Shown here: piece after piece, positions 50,997-59,639 of the stretch
Numbering within the stretch: the first letter of the stretch is position 1
Layout of the letters: the number at the start of each line of letters is the position of its first letter
Assembly: GCA_020636095.1 (NCBI GenBank)
Contig: JACJYN010000009.1
Span: 124,001 to 188,000 of the forward strand
DNA: 64,000 nt
DNA from: Lewinellaceae bacterium
Lineage (GTDB): Bacteria; Bacteroidota; Bacteroidia; Chitinophagales; Saprospiraceae
Reading direction: 5' to 3'
The notes under the pieces: generated by a model
Database searches by the model: none
What the model saw: only the letters and a program-made list of their open reading frames with translations
Told to the model about the DNA's origin: nothing
Translations under genes and position numbers: made by a program

Positions 50997-53012
50997 ATGA
51001 ACCATTTACAATACGAAAAGAGCCCCTACCTTCAGCAACATGCCAATAATCCGGTAGATTGGCATCCGTGGGGGGAAACGGCTCTACAGCGCGCTCGCAA
51101 GGAAGACCGGCCCATCCTGCTGAGCATAGGGTACAGCACCTGCCACTGGTGTCATGTAATGGCTCGGGAAAGTTTTGAAGACGAAGCGGTAGCCGCCTAC
51201 ATGAACGATCATTTCATCAACATCAAGGTAGACCGGGAGGAGCGGCCCGACCTGGATGCTCTGTATATGGCGGCCTGTGAAGCCATCACCGGTAAAGGGG
51301 GCTGGCCTCTCAACGTTTTTCTTACCCCACAGGGCCGGCCTTATTACGCCGGCACTTATTTCCCCCCTGAGCCCGGGCAACGCCTTCAGTCCTGGATGCA
51401 GGCTCTGCAGTTGGCTGCTTACAATTTTTACAAAAACCGGCTCGCGGTGGAGCAGGAAGCCGAAAAGGTAATGGGCAGGATGGAACGCCGCGAACGCTTT
51501 ATCCCTCACCCGCAGGAAGAAGGCCTCTTCAACGCCGCTGCCACCACCCAGGTTTTCGAGGGCCTTCAGCAACGGTTCGACACTGAATACGGCGGCTTTG
51601 GGCAAGGGGCGAAGTTTCCCAACACCATGGCCCTGGAGTTTCTGATGCACTATGCCTGGCACACCTCCAGCCTCCCTGCTTTCCGGCAGCTGCTACTTAG
51701 CCTGGACGCCCTGCTGATGGGCGGCGTACGGGGCCATCTGGAAGGAGGGTTTGCCCGTTACGCGGTGGGCCGCCAATGGCGGGTACCCCATTTCGAGAAG
51801 ATGCTTCATGACAATGCGCTGATTTGCCGGCTGTTGGCTGATATGTATAAGTGGACCAAAAAGAGCAAATACCGTTTTGCTTTAATCGAGGCGCTTTCTT
51901 TTTTAGAAACCTATCTGGGAAACCCGGAGGGAGGTTTCTACTCCGCCCTGGATGCCGAATCGGAGAGCCGGGAAGGCGCCTTCTATACCTGGGATGTCAA
52001 TGAAATAACAGAACTGCTAGGCGCTGAGGCCGGTTGGTTTTGTGAGTACTACAATATTACCAATGAAGGAAACTGGGATGGCCGCAACATCCTCTATGCT
52101 ACCCGGCCGGTGAAGCAGTTTGCCGCTGATAAAGGGATTAGCCTGCCGGATATGGAGGGCTTTTTGGAACGTTGCCGGCAGAAGCTGAAAGTGCGCCAGG
52201 CACAACGGCCCCGGCCTCGTCACGATAATAAGATCATCTTGCCCTGGAACGCATTGGTGGCCGCCGCCTATGCCCGGGCATACGGAGCTACCGGAAACCA
52301 GCAATTGCTGAATAAAGCGGAACAGACAATGGCTTTTCTATTGGATCATTTTCGTGAGGAAGACGGCAGGCTGCACCACCTCTATGAGCAGAACATTCCT
52401 GCTTTCCTCGATGGCTACGCCTACCTCATCGAGGCCTTGCTGGAACTACAGGCGGTTACCCATCAACCCGAATGGCTTCACACGGCTGAAGAACTAATGC
52501 AAAAAGCTCACGAATTATTCTGGGAAGACAGCGCCGGTTTATTTTACTTTACGATCAGGGAGCAAAGCCAGGGGCCTATACGCCAGCTGTCTGTCCGGGA
52601 AGAAGATATGCCCTCACCCAACGCCGTTATGGCTTCCAACCTGCAACAGCTGGGGCTGCTGCTGGGCAAGCCGGAATGGCGGGAACAAAGCCGCCGCATG
52701 TTACTGGCCGCCGGCAACAGGCTACTGGAAGCGCCGCTGCCGCACGCTCGCTGGGGTACATTATTGGCGGGGGAAGTGTATGGCTGGCTGGAGATCGCTA
52801 TTGCGGGCGCCGATGCAGAGGAAAAGGCGAAAATGGCCAATGGAGAATTTTTCGGCCTGCACGTGCTCATGGCTACCGAAAAGCCCAACGAAAAATATCC
52901 CCTGTTGGCACACCGCTGGCCGTCCGGTGGGCAAACCCTGATCTACGTTTGTAAAGACTACGCCTGCCGACAGCCGGTTGAGAAGGTGGAAGATGTTTAT
53001 CTGGTTGATTAG
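50997..53012 (+). CDS. DUF255 (YyaL/SPATA20-like) thioredoxin-fold protein
   Basis: The 671-residue protein starts with the DUF255 thioredoxin-like domain: KSPYLQQHANNPVDWHPWGETAL and GYSTCHWCHVMARESFED, the CxxC motif being CHWC. The rest resembles an alpha/alpha six-barrel of the glycosidase-like superfamily (GGFARYAVGRQWRVPHFEKMLHDNA, LDAESESREGAFYTW, NKIILPWNALVAAAYARA). Family members exist from bacteria to mammals and have unknown biochemical roles; redox or dithiol chemistry is often assumed. It shares the region with other sulfur-linked genes but has no palindrome upstream. Confidence 0.9.
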   Translation: MNHLQYEKSPYLQQHANNPVDWHPWGETALQRARKEDRPILLSIGYSTCHWCHVMARESFEDEAVAAYMNDHFINIKVDREERPDLDALYMAACEAITGKGGWPLNVFLTPQGRPYYAGTYFPPEPGQRLQSWMQALQLAAYNFYKNRLAVEQEAEKVMGRMERRERFIPHPQEEGLFNAAATTQVFEGLQQRFDTEYGGFGQGAKFPNTMALEFLMHYAWHTSSLPAFRQLLLSLDALLMGGVRGHLEGGFARYAVGRQWRVPHFEKMLHDNALICRLLADMYKWTKKSKYRFALIEALSFLETYLGNPEGGFYSALDAESESREGAFYTWDVNEITELLGAEAGWFCEYYNITNEGNWDGRNILYATRPVKQFAADKGISLPDMEGFLERCRQKLKVRQAQRPRPRHDNKIILPWNALVAAAYARAYGATGNQQLLNKAEQTMAFLLDHFREEDGRLHHLYEQNIPAFLDGYAYLIEALLELQAVTHQPEWLHTAEELMQKAHELFWEDSAGLFYFTIREQSQGPIRQLSVREEDMPSPNAVMASNLQQLGLLLGKPEWREQSRRMLLAAGNRLLEAPLPHARWGTLLAGEVYGWLEIAIAGADAEEKAKMANGEFFGLHVLMATEKPNEKYPLLAHRWPSGGQTLIYVCKDYACRQPVEKVEDVYLVD

Positions 53013-53088
53013 TCAACCCCACATAATTAACCATTCCACACAACAATTTACCGGTTCAATCCTTACTTTGGTAAAACGACTCTAAAAT

Positions 53089-54246
53089 ATGCGCATCATC
53101 CTGTTTACCGGGAAGGGGGGCGTCGGTAAAACTACCCTTTCCGCCGCAACTGCCCTCCACGCTGCCCGCCAGGGAGTCAAGACCCTGGTGATCTCTACCG
53201 ACCCTGCCCATAGCCTTTCCGATGCTTTGGACCAGGAGCTGGGCCCTGAACCTCAGGAAATCGCTCCCAACCTTTATGCTCAGGAATTTGACGTGTACTA
53301 TTCCATGAAAAAACACTGGGAGAGCGTCCGCCAGCTGATGTTAGCGGTTTTTAAATTTCAAGGCGTGAAAAACGTAGTGGCGGAGGAGTTATCGGCGCTG
53401 CCTGGAATGGAAGAGGCTTCTGCTTTTTTATGGCTGGAAGAGTATTACCGGAGTAAGGAATATGACCTGATCATTATCGACAGCGCTCCGACCGGTGAGA
53501 CGCTCAGTTTGCTATCCCTGCCCCAGGTTACCCAATCCTGGGTTTTGAAGGCCTTCCCGGGCCAGCGCTTTGCCATGAAAGGCTTCGGCGCTATGGTGCG
53601 CACCATGACCGGCATTCCGTTGGACAAAGGCATGGACGAACTGGAAACCCTTTTTGACAAACTGGAAAGGATACAGCAGGTGATGCAAGATCCGGAAGTT
53701 TGTTCCATCCGCATTGTCGTCAATCCGGAACGCATGGTCGTCAAAGAGGCCAAGCGGGCCTATTCCTACCTGCAGCTCTATGGTTACAACGTAGACGGAG
53801 TGATCGTCAACCGCATCTTTCCTGAAGAGGCTGGAAAGGGGGGCTTTGAACGATATCTGGTCTCCCAACAGGAATACCGGGAAGAGATACATGCTTCCTT
53901 TGAGCCATTGCCAATCTTTGAAGTAATGCATCAGGGGCAGGAAGTATTCGGAACTGCGCTGCTGGCAAAGATCGGACAGGGCCTCTATGCGGATACCGAC
54001 CCGGTGGCGATCCTCTACCGGGATAACCCCTTCAAGATAAGTGAAGAAAAGGAGGGCTACCTGGCTCGCATCAAGCTTCCCTTTGTCGAGGAAGGCGCCA
54101 TCAGCCTGAAGAAGTTTGGCGACGAACTGGTGGTTAGCCTGGGCAACCACAGACGGTCCATCTTTTTACCCCGTTTTGCTAACTATCTGCAGCTGGGCCA
54201 TTACGAATTCAAAGCGCCCTGGCTGGAAATCCACCTGGTTAGATAA
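53089..54246 (+). CDS. ArsA/Get3-family ATPase
   Basis: The 385-residue SIMIBI ATPase starts with the deviant P-loop FTGKGGVGKTTLSAATALHA, typical of ArsA, Get3 and ParA relatives. STDPAHSLSDAL is the A-loop and IIDSAPTGETLSLLSLP holds the switch aspartate. The C-terminal part has the ArsA-type fold (PWLEIHLV end). In arsenite systems ArsA drives ArsB; bacterial stand-alone forms may instead target proteins or sense thiols. No arsenite transporter or ArsR is nearby. The exact role is open. Confidence 0.88.
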   Translation: MRIILFTGKGGVGKTTLSAATALHAARQGVKTLVISTDPAHSLSDALDQELGPEPQEIAPNLYAQEFDVYYSMKKHWESVRQLMLAVFKFQGVKNVVAEELSALPGMEEASAFLWLEEYYRSKEYDLIIIDSAPTGETLSLLSLPQVTQSWVLKAFPGQRFAMKGFGAMVRTMTGIPLDKGMDELETLFDKLERIQQVMQDPEVCSIRIVVNPERMVVKEAKRAYSYLQLYGYNVDGVIVNRIFPEEAGKGGFERYLVSQQEYREEIHASFEPLPIFEVMHQGQEVFGTALLAKIGQGLYADTDPVAILYRDNPFKISEEKEGYLARIKLPFVEEGAISLKKFGDELVVSLGNHRRSIFLPRFANYLQLGHYEFKAPWLEIHLVR

Positions 54247-54307
54247 TTTGACTTTCGTCTAAAATAACGCTAACTTGCCACCCGTGTCAATCGCTAAAAG
54301 ACATAAC

Positions 54308-54676
54308 ATGCTCGAAACGGCCCAGATCAGAACGCTGGCCTTTTTGTTCTCCACCCTGCTCCTGCTGGGAATGGGAAAGGCGTTTGAGCAGGAGGCGTAT
54401 CATAGTGCTGAAAGAACTGATATTATTCATCAGGCCCACACTCAGTCCTGTAAGGCTGCCCTTCTGGCAAACGCCCAACTTTCCCGTCAAGATACCCAGC
54501 GTCCTTTTCAAAACCTCTATGGCGGGGCCCCGGCCATACCTTCTTTTTCCAATCTGGTTCCTGTATTTTTTCTTCCCGGTAAGGTTGTGGGTGCTACTGT
54601 CTTTACACCCAATGTAAAACGTTGCATCCTTTATTCCTGTCTGAGAATAGGAGGCCCTCCTGTTTTCGTAGCCTAG
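54308..54676 (+). CDS. Small hypothetical protein with N-terminal signal or anchor
   Basis: The 122-residue frame from the ATG at 54308 begins with a hydrophobic segment (LAFLFSTLLLLGMG) and is then hydrophilic with a Gly/Pro-rich second half. No family is recognised. The stop codon lies inside the CTAG that borders a 199-bp palindromic element, so the last codons may be affected by insertion. It may be a real secreted protein or a spurious frame. Confidence 0.35.
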   Translation: MLETAQIRTLAFLFSTLLLLGMGKAFEQEAYHSAERTDIIHQAHTQSCKAALLANAQLSRQDTQRPFQNLYGGAPAIPSFSNLVPVFFLPGKVVGATVFTPNVKRCILYSCLRIGGPPVFVA

Positions 54677-54871
54677 TGCGCCGGGAACGAAATTCTTAAC
54701 CAATTGTTTGGGCTCTTTTACGACCATGCTGCGTTGCTCCTTCCTTCCGTAGCTTAGGCTATGGTCGGTCGTCGCGCCTTGCCTGTCTCCGCCGGCCATA
54801 GCCTTTGGCGACGAGCCGGCCGCAAAACAGCCTCAAATTATTGACCAACAACTTCGTTCCCGGCGCACTAG
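54673..54871. mobile_element. 199-bp palindromic element flanked by CTAG (IS5-type MITE candidate)
   Basis: The first 19 bases CTAGTGCGCCGGGAACGAA are repeated as the exact complement at 54853-54871. CTAG at each edge could be a 4-bp target duplication, as for the IS5 subgroup with YTAR targets, leaving 15-bp terminal repeats. The interior holds the CTGCGTTGCTC/GGCTATG sequence seen also at 44278-44336. It interrupts the end of the small gene at 54308. Confidence 0.7.
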
Positions 54872-54980
54872 CTTCAATTTTTCCACGAGGAGCCATAAAA
54901 GGCTGCCGTTTCCACACAGAATACGGTAAGAGTGCTTGTCTTTGAGCACCCTCGGGATGTTTCGGCCCTATTCAGATCAT

Positions 54981-55041
54981 TCAGAGCATGTTTGGAGGTA
55001 GTCATTTTCGCTTCCAAAGCACCACTCCAAGCATACTCTCA
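54981..55041. mobile_element. 55-bp MITE, family GAGYRTGTT, copy E (internal deletion)
   Basis: The element at 54984-55038 begins GAGCATGTTTGGAGGTAGT and ends near CCACTCCAAGCATACTC. TCA flanks both sides (54981-54983 and 55039-55041). It equals the first about 26 and last about 34 bases of a copy-C-like element joined at a shared CATTT, as expected from deletion between short repeats. It lies upstream of the SecD-like gene. Confidence 0.75.
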
Positions 55042-55053
55042 AAATAGCATACA

Positions 55054-55947
55054 ATGAAAAAGTTCATATATATCGCCGTTGGCATTATTTTGATCACCAG
55101 CCTGATGCCCACCATGAATTATTCGGCGCCAGCCAGTTTTCTGGAAATAACCATCGAAAGCCCGGAGGCGAGCCCGGAAATGCTGCTTCAGGCTGAAGAT
55201 GTCATTTCAAAGCGCCTGGAAGCCTATGGTATTACTGCCTTCGAAACCGAAATTCATCCGGAAGAGCGGGAAATAGATATCCGTTTTCGGGAAGCGCTAG
55301 CGGCAGAGAAGATTCTTCCTTTGCTCACCAGTGTTGGGAGGCTGGAGTTTTGTGAAGTTTATACCCAGCCGGAAGTCTTCAGCATGCTAAATGAATCAGC
55401 ACAATCGGAAGCATGGAAACAATGGGCGCCGCTGAATGATGAAACCGGAAGCCATACTGCCGTGATCGCTACTATTGCTTTGGAGGAGGCCCCCGCATTT
55501 GGCCGTTTTGTCCTTGATCAGGAGGCTTTCAAAATCTTTCCGGCTAACCTTAGCTTTACCTTTAGCCGTACACCGGATGAAAACGGGCAGGCCGAACTCT
55601 ATGCCTTACGCTACGGCAAGAGGATGACTCCTATTCTGACCGGTGCGGCGGTGGAACACTGCCAGGCTTATGATGATGAAGCCAAAGGCGTGGCAAGTGT
55701 TAGCCTTACCTTCAATGAAGAAGGGAGCGCCCGATGGGCTCAAGCCACCCGGGAAAATATGCACCGGCCCATCGCCATCGTTTTTGATGGACAGGTTTGT
55801 TTCGCTCCCCGGGTGATGGCGGAGATCAAGTCTGGCCAGGCTCAGATAAGCGGTGATTTTTCTTCTGAAGAAGCTCGTCAGATCGCGGCCCTCATCCAGG
55901 GAGGAGAACTGCCGGCGCCCTTCCGGGCCAAGGTGGTAAAACCGTAG
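55054..55947 (+). CDS. Stand-alone SecD P1-head-like protein
   Basis: The 297-residue protein has an N-terminal membrane anchor (KKFIYIAVGIILITSLMP) and then matches only the periplasmic P1 domain of SecD/SecDF: EMLLQAEDVISKRLEAYGITAFETEIHPEEREIDIRF, and the head region VASVSLTFNEEGSARWAQATRENMHRPIAIVFDGQVCFAPRVMAEIKSGQ-type sequence ending in ISGDFSSEEARQIAALIQGGELPAPF. The channel-forming transmembrane bundle is absent. It might regulate secretion or be a repurposed periplasmic domain. A complete SecDF would be expected elsewhere. A perfect terminator follows. Confidence 0.82.
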   Translation: MKKFIYIAVGIILITSLMPTMNYSAPASFLEITIESPEASPEMLLQAEDVISKRLEAYGITAFETEIHPEEREIDIRFREALAAEKILPLLTSVGRLEFCEVYTQPEVFSMLNESAQSEAWKQWAPLNDETGSHTAVIATIALEEAPAFGRFVLDQEAFKIFPANLSFTFSRTPDENGQAELYALRYGKRMTPILTGAAVEHCQAYDDEAKGVASVSLTFNEEGSARWAQATRENMHRPIAIVFDGQVCFAPRVMAEIKSGQAQISGDFSSEEARQIAALIQGGELPAPFRAKVVKP

Positions 55948-55980
55948 GAACGACACTCGAAGGTTCCCGTTTTTGAAACT

Positions 55981-56012
55981 AACCTCGCAGGGATTAAACC
56001 TGCGAGGTTTTT
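55981..56012 (+). terminator. Rho-independent terminator after SecD-like gene
   Basis: AACCTCGCAGG (55981-55991) pairs perfectly with CCTGCGAGGTT (55999-56009), followed by TTT. Confidence 0.85.
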
Positions 56013-56089
56013 CAGTTTATAGAAAACATACCTTCGAAACAAACTTTCCCGCTCACAGGCATTACCTTGGCTCTAAATACCCAACAACT

Positions 56090-56320
56090 ATGACAAAAGG
56101 GAAGTACTTTATTTGGACAGGCGCCGCTCTCCTCATCTTGAGTGTTATAGCCATTACCATGAGCCAGCTGATCATCGAAGGCCTGCTGGGTATGGAACGG
56201 GAATTTGGAGAAGAACCGCTGAGTATAAAGGTTGCGAGGTATGGTTTACTGGTTTTCTTCATTGGCCTGGGGCTGATGATATACGGAGGATGGAAGAATA
56301 AGCAGCCGAAAGGAAGTTAA
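56090..56320 (+). CDS. Small two-helix membrane protein
   Basis: The 76-residue protein from the ATG at 56090 has two hydrophobic helices (YFIWTGAALLILSVIAITM; YGLLVFFIGLGLMIYGG) separated by a short acidic loop. It ends with a basic tail. TACCTTGG near 56063 resembles a -7 box and supports this start. No family was recognised. Its stop overlaps the end of a decayed minus-strand gene. Confidence 0.65.
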   Translation: MTKGKYFIWTGAALLILSVIAITMSQLIIEGLLGMEREFGEEPLSIKVARYGLLVFFIGLGLMIYGGWKNKQPKGS

Positions 56321-56575
56321 TCATGCTCTACCCATATCCAAGAATCCGCAACAGCTTCATTGTCGCTACATTCCCAGGCGTATACCCGGATGGTGTATAG
56401 GCCCGCCGGGTACAACCTTTCTCCCCCTCTGTCTGCCGCAGCTATATCCTAACCACCCATCCAATCGCCCACTTCACCTGGTTCAATATTTCCGGAACCA
56501 TCCGAAAAATTGGTTCCAATCTTCGATTTCAAAATCGGGGTTCATATCCAGATGGAATTTAAAAATGGTAGCTAA
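56317..56575 (-). pseudogene. Decayed remnant of a secreted or hydrophilic protein
   Basis: Two short frames on the minus strand look like coding sequence: one reads FKFHLDMNPDFEIEDWNQ and then shifts; the second reads SDGSGNIEPGEVGDWMGG, a stop, then LYPAGLYTIRVYAWECSDNE and ADSWIWVEH before the stop at 56317. A frameshift and a nonsense codon separate them. No start is seen. The family cannot be named. Confidence 0.5.
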
Positions 56576-56654
56576 TACTACTTATTCTTAAAAAAGTAAA
56601 ACGATGTTTCGAACACCCAATACATTGATAGAGATGCTGTTCGGCTTTTATCCC

Positions 56655-57956
56655 TCAAAAGATAGCATTCAACCCCAGGCCTGCCCAATTGCCGCGATGG
56701 ATGGCGCCAACATCACTTTGGCTAAAAAACTGGTTGCCGGTAAAACCCGGGGCAGCTGCTCCGGCATCGCCATCGCGCCAGGTATAGTGGAGCGTCAGTT
56801 TAAGGTGTTTTTTATTGAGGTACCAGTTGATACCGGCATCGTAGGTGCGTTCTGTACCGGAGAATGCGGCCACGGCTTTGGCATCAGCCTGCCCATCGAG
56901 GCCTTTGGCGCCGTTGAATTGCATCAGCATAAAGGTAGGCTCCAGGAAGGCTTTTTTGCCCGCTACGATATTGTATCCCAGGCGCAGGTGGCCGGTATTG
57001 GAGTTATAGGTAAACATGCGCTCCGTATCGTTTTCCAGAGGCCGGCGACCTTCGCGCCACATGAAACTCCAGTCGCCATCGATATTGAGTGGCCCCCAGT
57101 TAAAAAGCAGATCAGTTCCAACCGCATAGCTGCTTTCGAAAACGTCCGTCTGGCCCTGCCAGGAACCGCCGCCGCCGATTGACAGCCCCTTTCGCTGGCT
57201 GTAGTAGTTGATGTCATAGCCGATTTTATATTTTGTCATCTCCGGATTCCCCAGGTAGACAACCGCCCTGCCGACAAAAAGTGGGGCAAACCTGGTCCCC
57301 ACAGAATTGCCATTGTTGGCAAGGGTCAGTGGGTTGAATATGCCCAGGTTGTAATTCAGGCCAAGCTTGTTGCCGTCTGAAAGCAGCAGGCCGCCCAGGT
57401 TGATACCCAACGCTCGTCCAGGGCCAGTACCTACTAAATGGCGGCGGATGTAATTTTGCGACATGGCCTTTTCCATGGAATTGACCGACCAGCCGGAAGT
57501 AATGCTCTCCCGGCTGAGTTGCGGGCGAAAGTAGCCGCCCACCAGGTTGAAGGCCTCACTACCTTTTTTAACCCGCCACTGGAAAAAGGCATCCCAGATT
57601 CCAAAATCGGGAAGGGAGCCGTTGTTGGAGCCCCCTACCTGGGCGGTCAGCACATCCCGCCCGATCAGGTCGTATGCGCCAACAACCGTAAACTGCAAAC
57701 CTTCATAGGGCTCCGCCTTAAATCCCAGGCGAACGCGCCGAAGCATTACATTGAAGCGGTCGTCTACCGGCTCATACTGGTCCAGATCCTTATTGTACAG
57801 CTCTTGCCCCATGGAGTAGCCACTCCACATCTGTATCATCATGAAGGGCTCGATCTTAAAACCTTCTTTTTTCTTGAGCCAGTTCTGAAAGTCACTTTGG
57901 CCAAACGCCAGTACAGAGGGAATGAAAATCAGCAGAGAAATGGTGAAATACTTCAT
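56655..57956 (-). CDS. Phosphate-selective porin O/P-like outer membrane protein
   Basis: The 433-residue protein has a signal peptide (MKYFTISLLIFIPSVLAFGQ) and a beta-barrel pattern with alternating hydrophobic residues, ending in NWAGLGLNAIF, an aromatic-terminated outer-membrane strand. RRVRLGFKAEPYEGLQFTVVGAYD and GGYFRPQLSRESITSGWSVNSMEKAM are typical of the OprP/OprO family. It is the last gene of a unit with thioredoxin and two YeeE/YedE half-transporters, so it may pass thiosulfate or sulfite across the outer membrane rather than phosphate. The gap to the preceding gene is 129 bp. Confidence 0.82.
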   Translation of the reverse strand: MKYFTISLLIFIPSVLAFGQSDFQNWLKKKEGFKIEPFMMIQMWSGYSMGQELYNKDLDQYEPVDDRFNVMLRRVRLGFKAEPYEGLQFTVVGAYDLIGRDVLTAQVGGSNNGSLPDFGIWDAFFQWRVKKGSEAFNLVGGYFRPQLSRESITSGWSVNSMEKAMSQNYIRRHLVGTGPGRALGINLGGLLLSDGNKLGLNYNLGIFNPLTLANNGNSVGTRFAPLFVGRAVVYLGNPEMTKYKIGYDINYYSQRKGLSIGGGGSWQGQTDVFESSYAVGTDLLFNWGPLNIDGDWSFMWREGRRPLENDTERMFTYNSNTGHLRLGYNIVAGKKAFLEPTFMLMQFNGAKGLDGQADAKAVAAFSGTERTYDAGINWYLNKKHLKLTLHYTWRDGDAGAAAPGFTGNQFFSQSDVGAIHRGNWAGLGLNAIF

Positions 57957-58085
57957 TTTATATGGCTTGTGATCAAATTCTGAAAAGGAAAAAAAGAGGG
58001 CAACCTCTTATCGAGATCGCCCCTGTTTAACCCAATAAATCACCCAACTATTAAATTTTGTAATAAGTTGTAACCGCGCTTTTTT

Positions 58086-58499
58086 CTAATGCGGCAGCTT
58101 ATCCATAACCGCACCATAGGTATAAGTGCCCAGAATGGCGCCCAGCAGCACCAGGATCATAATGGCATAGCCATTGCCCAGCAAGACGTACATGGGGCCC
58201 GGGCAGCAACCTACTAAGGCCCAGCCCAACCCAAAAATGGAGCCCGCCAGAATGTGGCGCTTGGGGCTGAGTTGCATAGGATTGTAGGTTACGGTGCTCC
58301 CAGCCAGCGTTTTTATCTTGAATTTTTTCATGCCCCATATTACGGCTGCACCAAGAACGACTGCCGTGCCGATAATGCCATACATGTGGAAACTCTCAAA
58401 GCGGAACATCTCGTGGATACGGAACCAGGATATGGCTTCCGACTTGGTCATGACGATGCCGAAAAAGATGCCTACGATAAAGAACGATATATTTTTCAT
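58086..58499 (-). CDS. DUF6691 / YeeE-YedE half-transporter (small)
   Basis: The 137-residue membrane protein has four hydrophobic helices and the conserved WALVGCCPGPMYVLLGNG with a cysteine-bearing G-C-P motif. It is the smaller of paired YeeE/YedE-type proteins, often linked with persulfide and thiosulfate genes. It likely forms a sulfur-species transporter with the upstream gene. The gap to that gene is 84 bp and both read on the minus strand. Confidence 0.85.
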   Translation of the reverse strand: MKNISFFIVGIFFGIVMTKSEAISWFRIHEMFRFESFHMYGIIGTAVVLGAAVIWGMKKFKIKTLAGSTVTYNPMQLSPKRHILAGSIFGLGWALVGCCPGPMYVLLGNGYAIMILVLLGAILGTYTYGAVMDKLPH

Positions 58500-58583
58500 T
58501 ACTCGATTTTCTGTTTCATCCGCCGAAGCCTTGACTAAGGCGGATAGCCAATCAATTCTAATCCTTCAATTCAATATTTTGCC

Positions 58584-59183
58584 TTAAATTCCCATCAGAA
58601 GCGGGAAGAGCAGATGCGTCATCAGCAAGCCCCCGATGAAGAAACCGATCACCGTTATCAGCGAGGGCAGTTGTAAGTGCGCCAGGCCGGAGATGGCGTG
58701 GCCGGAAGTACAGCCGTCACCGTAGCGGGCGCCAAAACCTACCAGAAAACCGCCGGCCAGGGCAAGAATAATGCCTTTAAGGCTCGTGAAATTGAAAACC
58801 TCAGTTGGCACAAAACCCATACCTCTGGAGTCTGCCTCCGGATAGTCGATACCAATGGTTCCGAGGTAGCCAATAGTAGCCTCGGAAATAGCTACCGGCT
58901 CGGGGCTCTGAAGAAAGTTGGCGGTGATGAAACCACCCAGAACGCCTCCCAGAACAAAAGCGATCCGCCAGTACTCTTCCTTTATATTAATATCGAAAAA
59001 GGGGATGCGTTTACCGGCGCCGGCCAGGGTGCAAATACCTTTGAAAGTTGTTGAAACCCCAAAGCTACGGCCCATCCAGGTAAGCAAGGCCAGTGTAAGC
59101 GCGATAGCAGCACCTGAAACCGCCCAATGCCAGGGCTGGCTGACAAACTCCAGGAATGAGGAGGTGTTGCCGATTAATTCCAT
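58584..59183 (-). CDS. YeeE/YedE-family sulfur transporter
   Basis: The 199-residue protein has about six membrane helices and two cysteine motifs: TTFKGICTLAGAGKR and ARYGDGCTSGHAISGL. In the thiosulfate transporter YeeE these cysteines guide sulfur-containing anions through the membrane. It lies 67 bp after thioredoxin and ahead of the DUF6691 partner in the same direction. The three genes and the porin thus form a plausible uptake route for oxidised sulfur produced by the CstB-like enzymes. Confidence 0.88.
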   Translation of the reverse strand: MELIGNTSSFLEFVSQPWHWAVSGAAIALTLALLTWMGRSFGVSTTFKGICTLAGAGKRIPFFDINIKEEYWRIAFVLGGVLGGFITANFLQSPEPVAISEATIGYLGTIGIDYPEADSRGMGFVPTEVFNFTSLKGIILALAGGFLVGFGARYGDGCTSGHAISGLAHLQLPSLITVIGFFIGGLLMTHLLFPLLMGI

Positions 59184-59250
59184 ATTTGTTCGATTTTCAA
59201 TTGTTCAAAAATTGAGCAGCCTGCAGGCTGCTCGTCAAAATATCGTATTG

Positions 59251-59571
59251 TTAAGCTAATTGTTCTTCTGCGTACTGGTTGATCACCTTTGTCAGTTGGT
59301 GAGCCGACTGCATGCCCGACTGGCGCCACTTCACCTCTCCGTTTTTGAAAAGGATAAAGGTTGGAACGCCGTGGATCTGCAATTGCCCCGCCAGGGCCTG
59401 GTTTTGGTCTACATCGATCTTCACGATGGAGGCCTTCTCGCCAATACTTCCCGCTACTTCGCGAAGAATGGGCGCCATCGCACGACAGGGGCCGCACCAC
59501 TCGGCTGAAAAGTCTACCAAAACCGGCTTGTCACCGTTGATCAGGTCTTTGAATGATACTTTCTTTTTCAT
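59251..59571 (-). CDS. Thioredoxin
   Basis: The 106-residue thioredoxin has the active site WCGPC in DFSAEWCGPCRAMAP, cis-proline in HGVPTFILFKNG and conserved KIDVDQNQALA. It reduces disulfides and persulfides. It is the first gene of a unit with two sulfur half-transporters and a porin. Its promoter has a CRP/FNR-like palindrome at the spacing shared with the CstB-like genes. Confidence 0.93.
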   Translation of the reverse strand: MKKKVSFKDLINGDKPVLVDFSAEWCGPCRAMAPILREVAGSIGEKASIVKIDVDQNQALAGQLQIHGVPTFILFKNGEVKWRQSGMQSAHQLTKVINQYAEEQLA

Positions 59572-59639
59572 CGTATGCTCCGTTTAGGATTTTTCTGTTT
59601 CAATTTTTGCGCACTTGCTCTTCCGTGCAATGGACAGTG

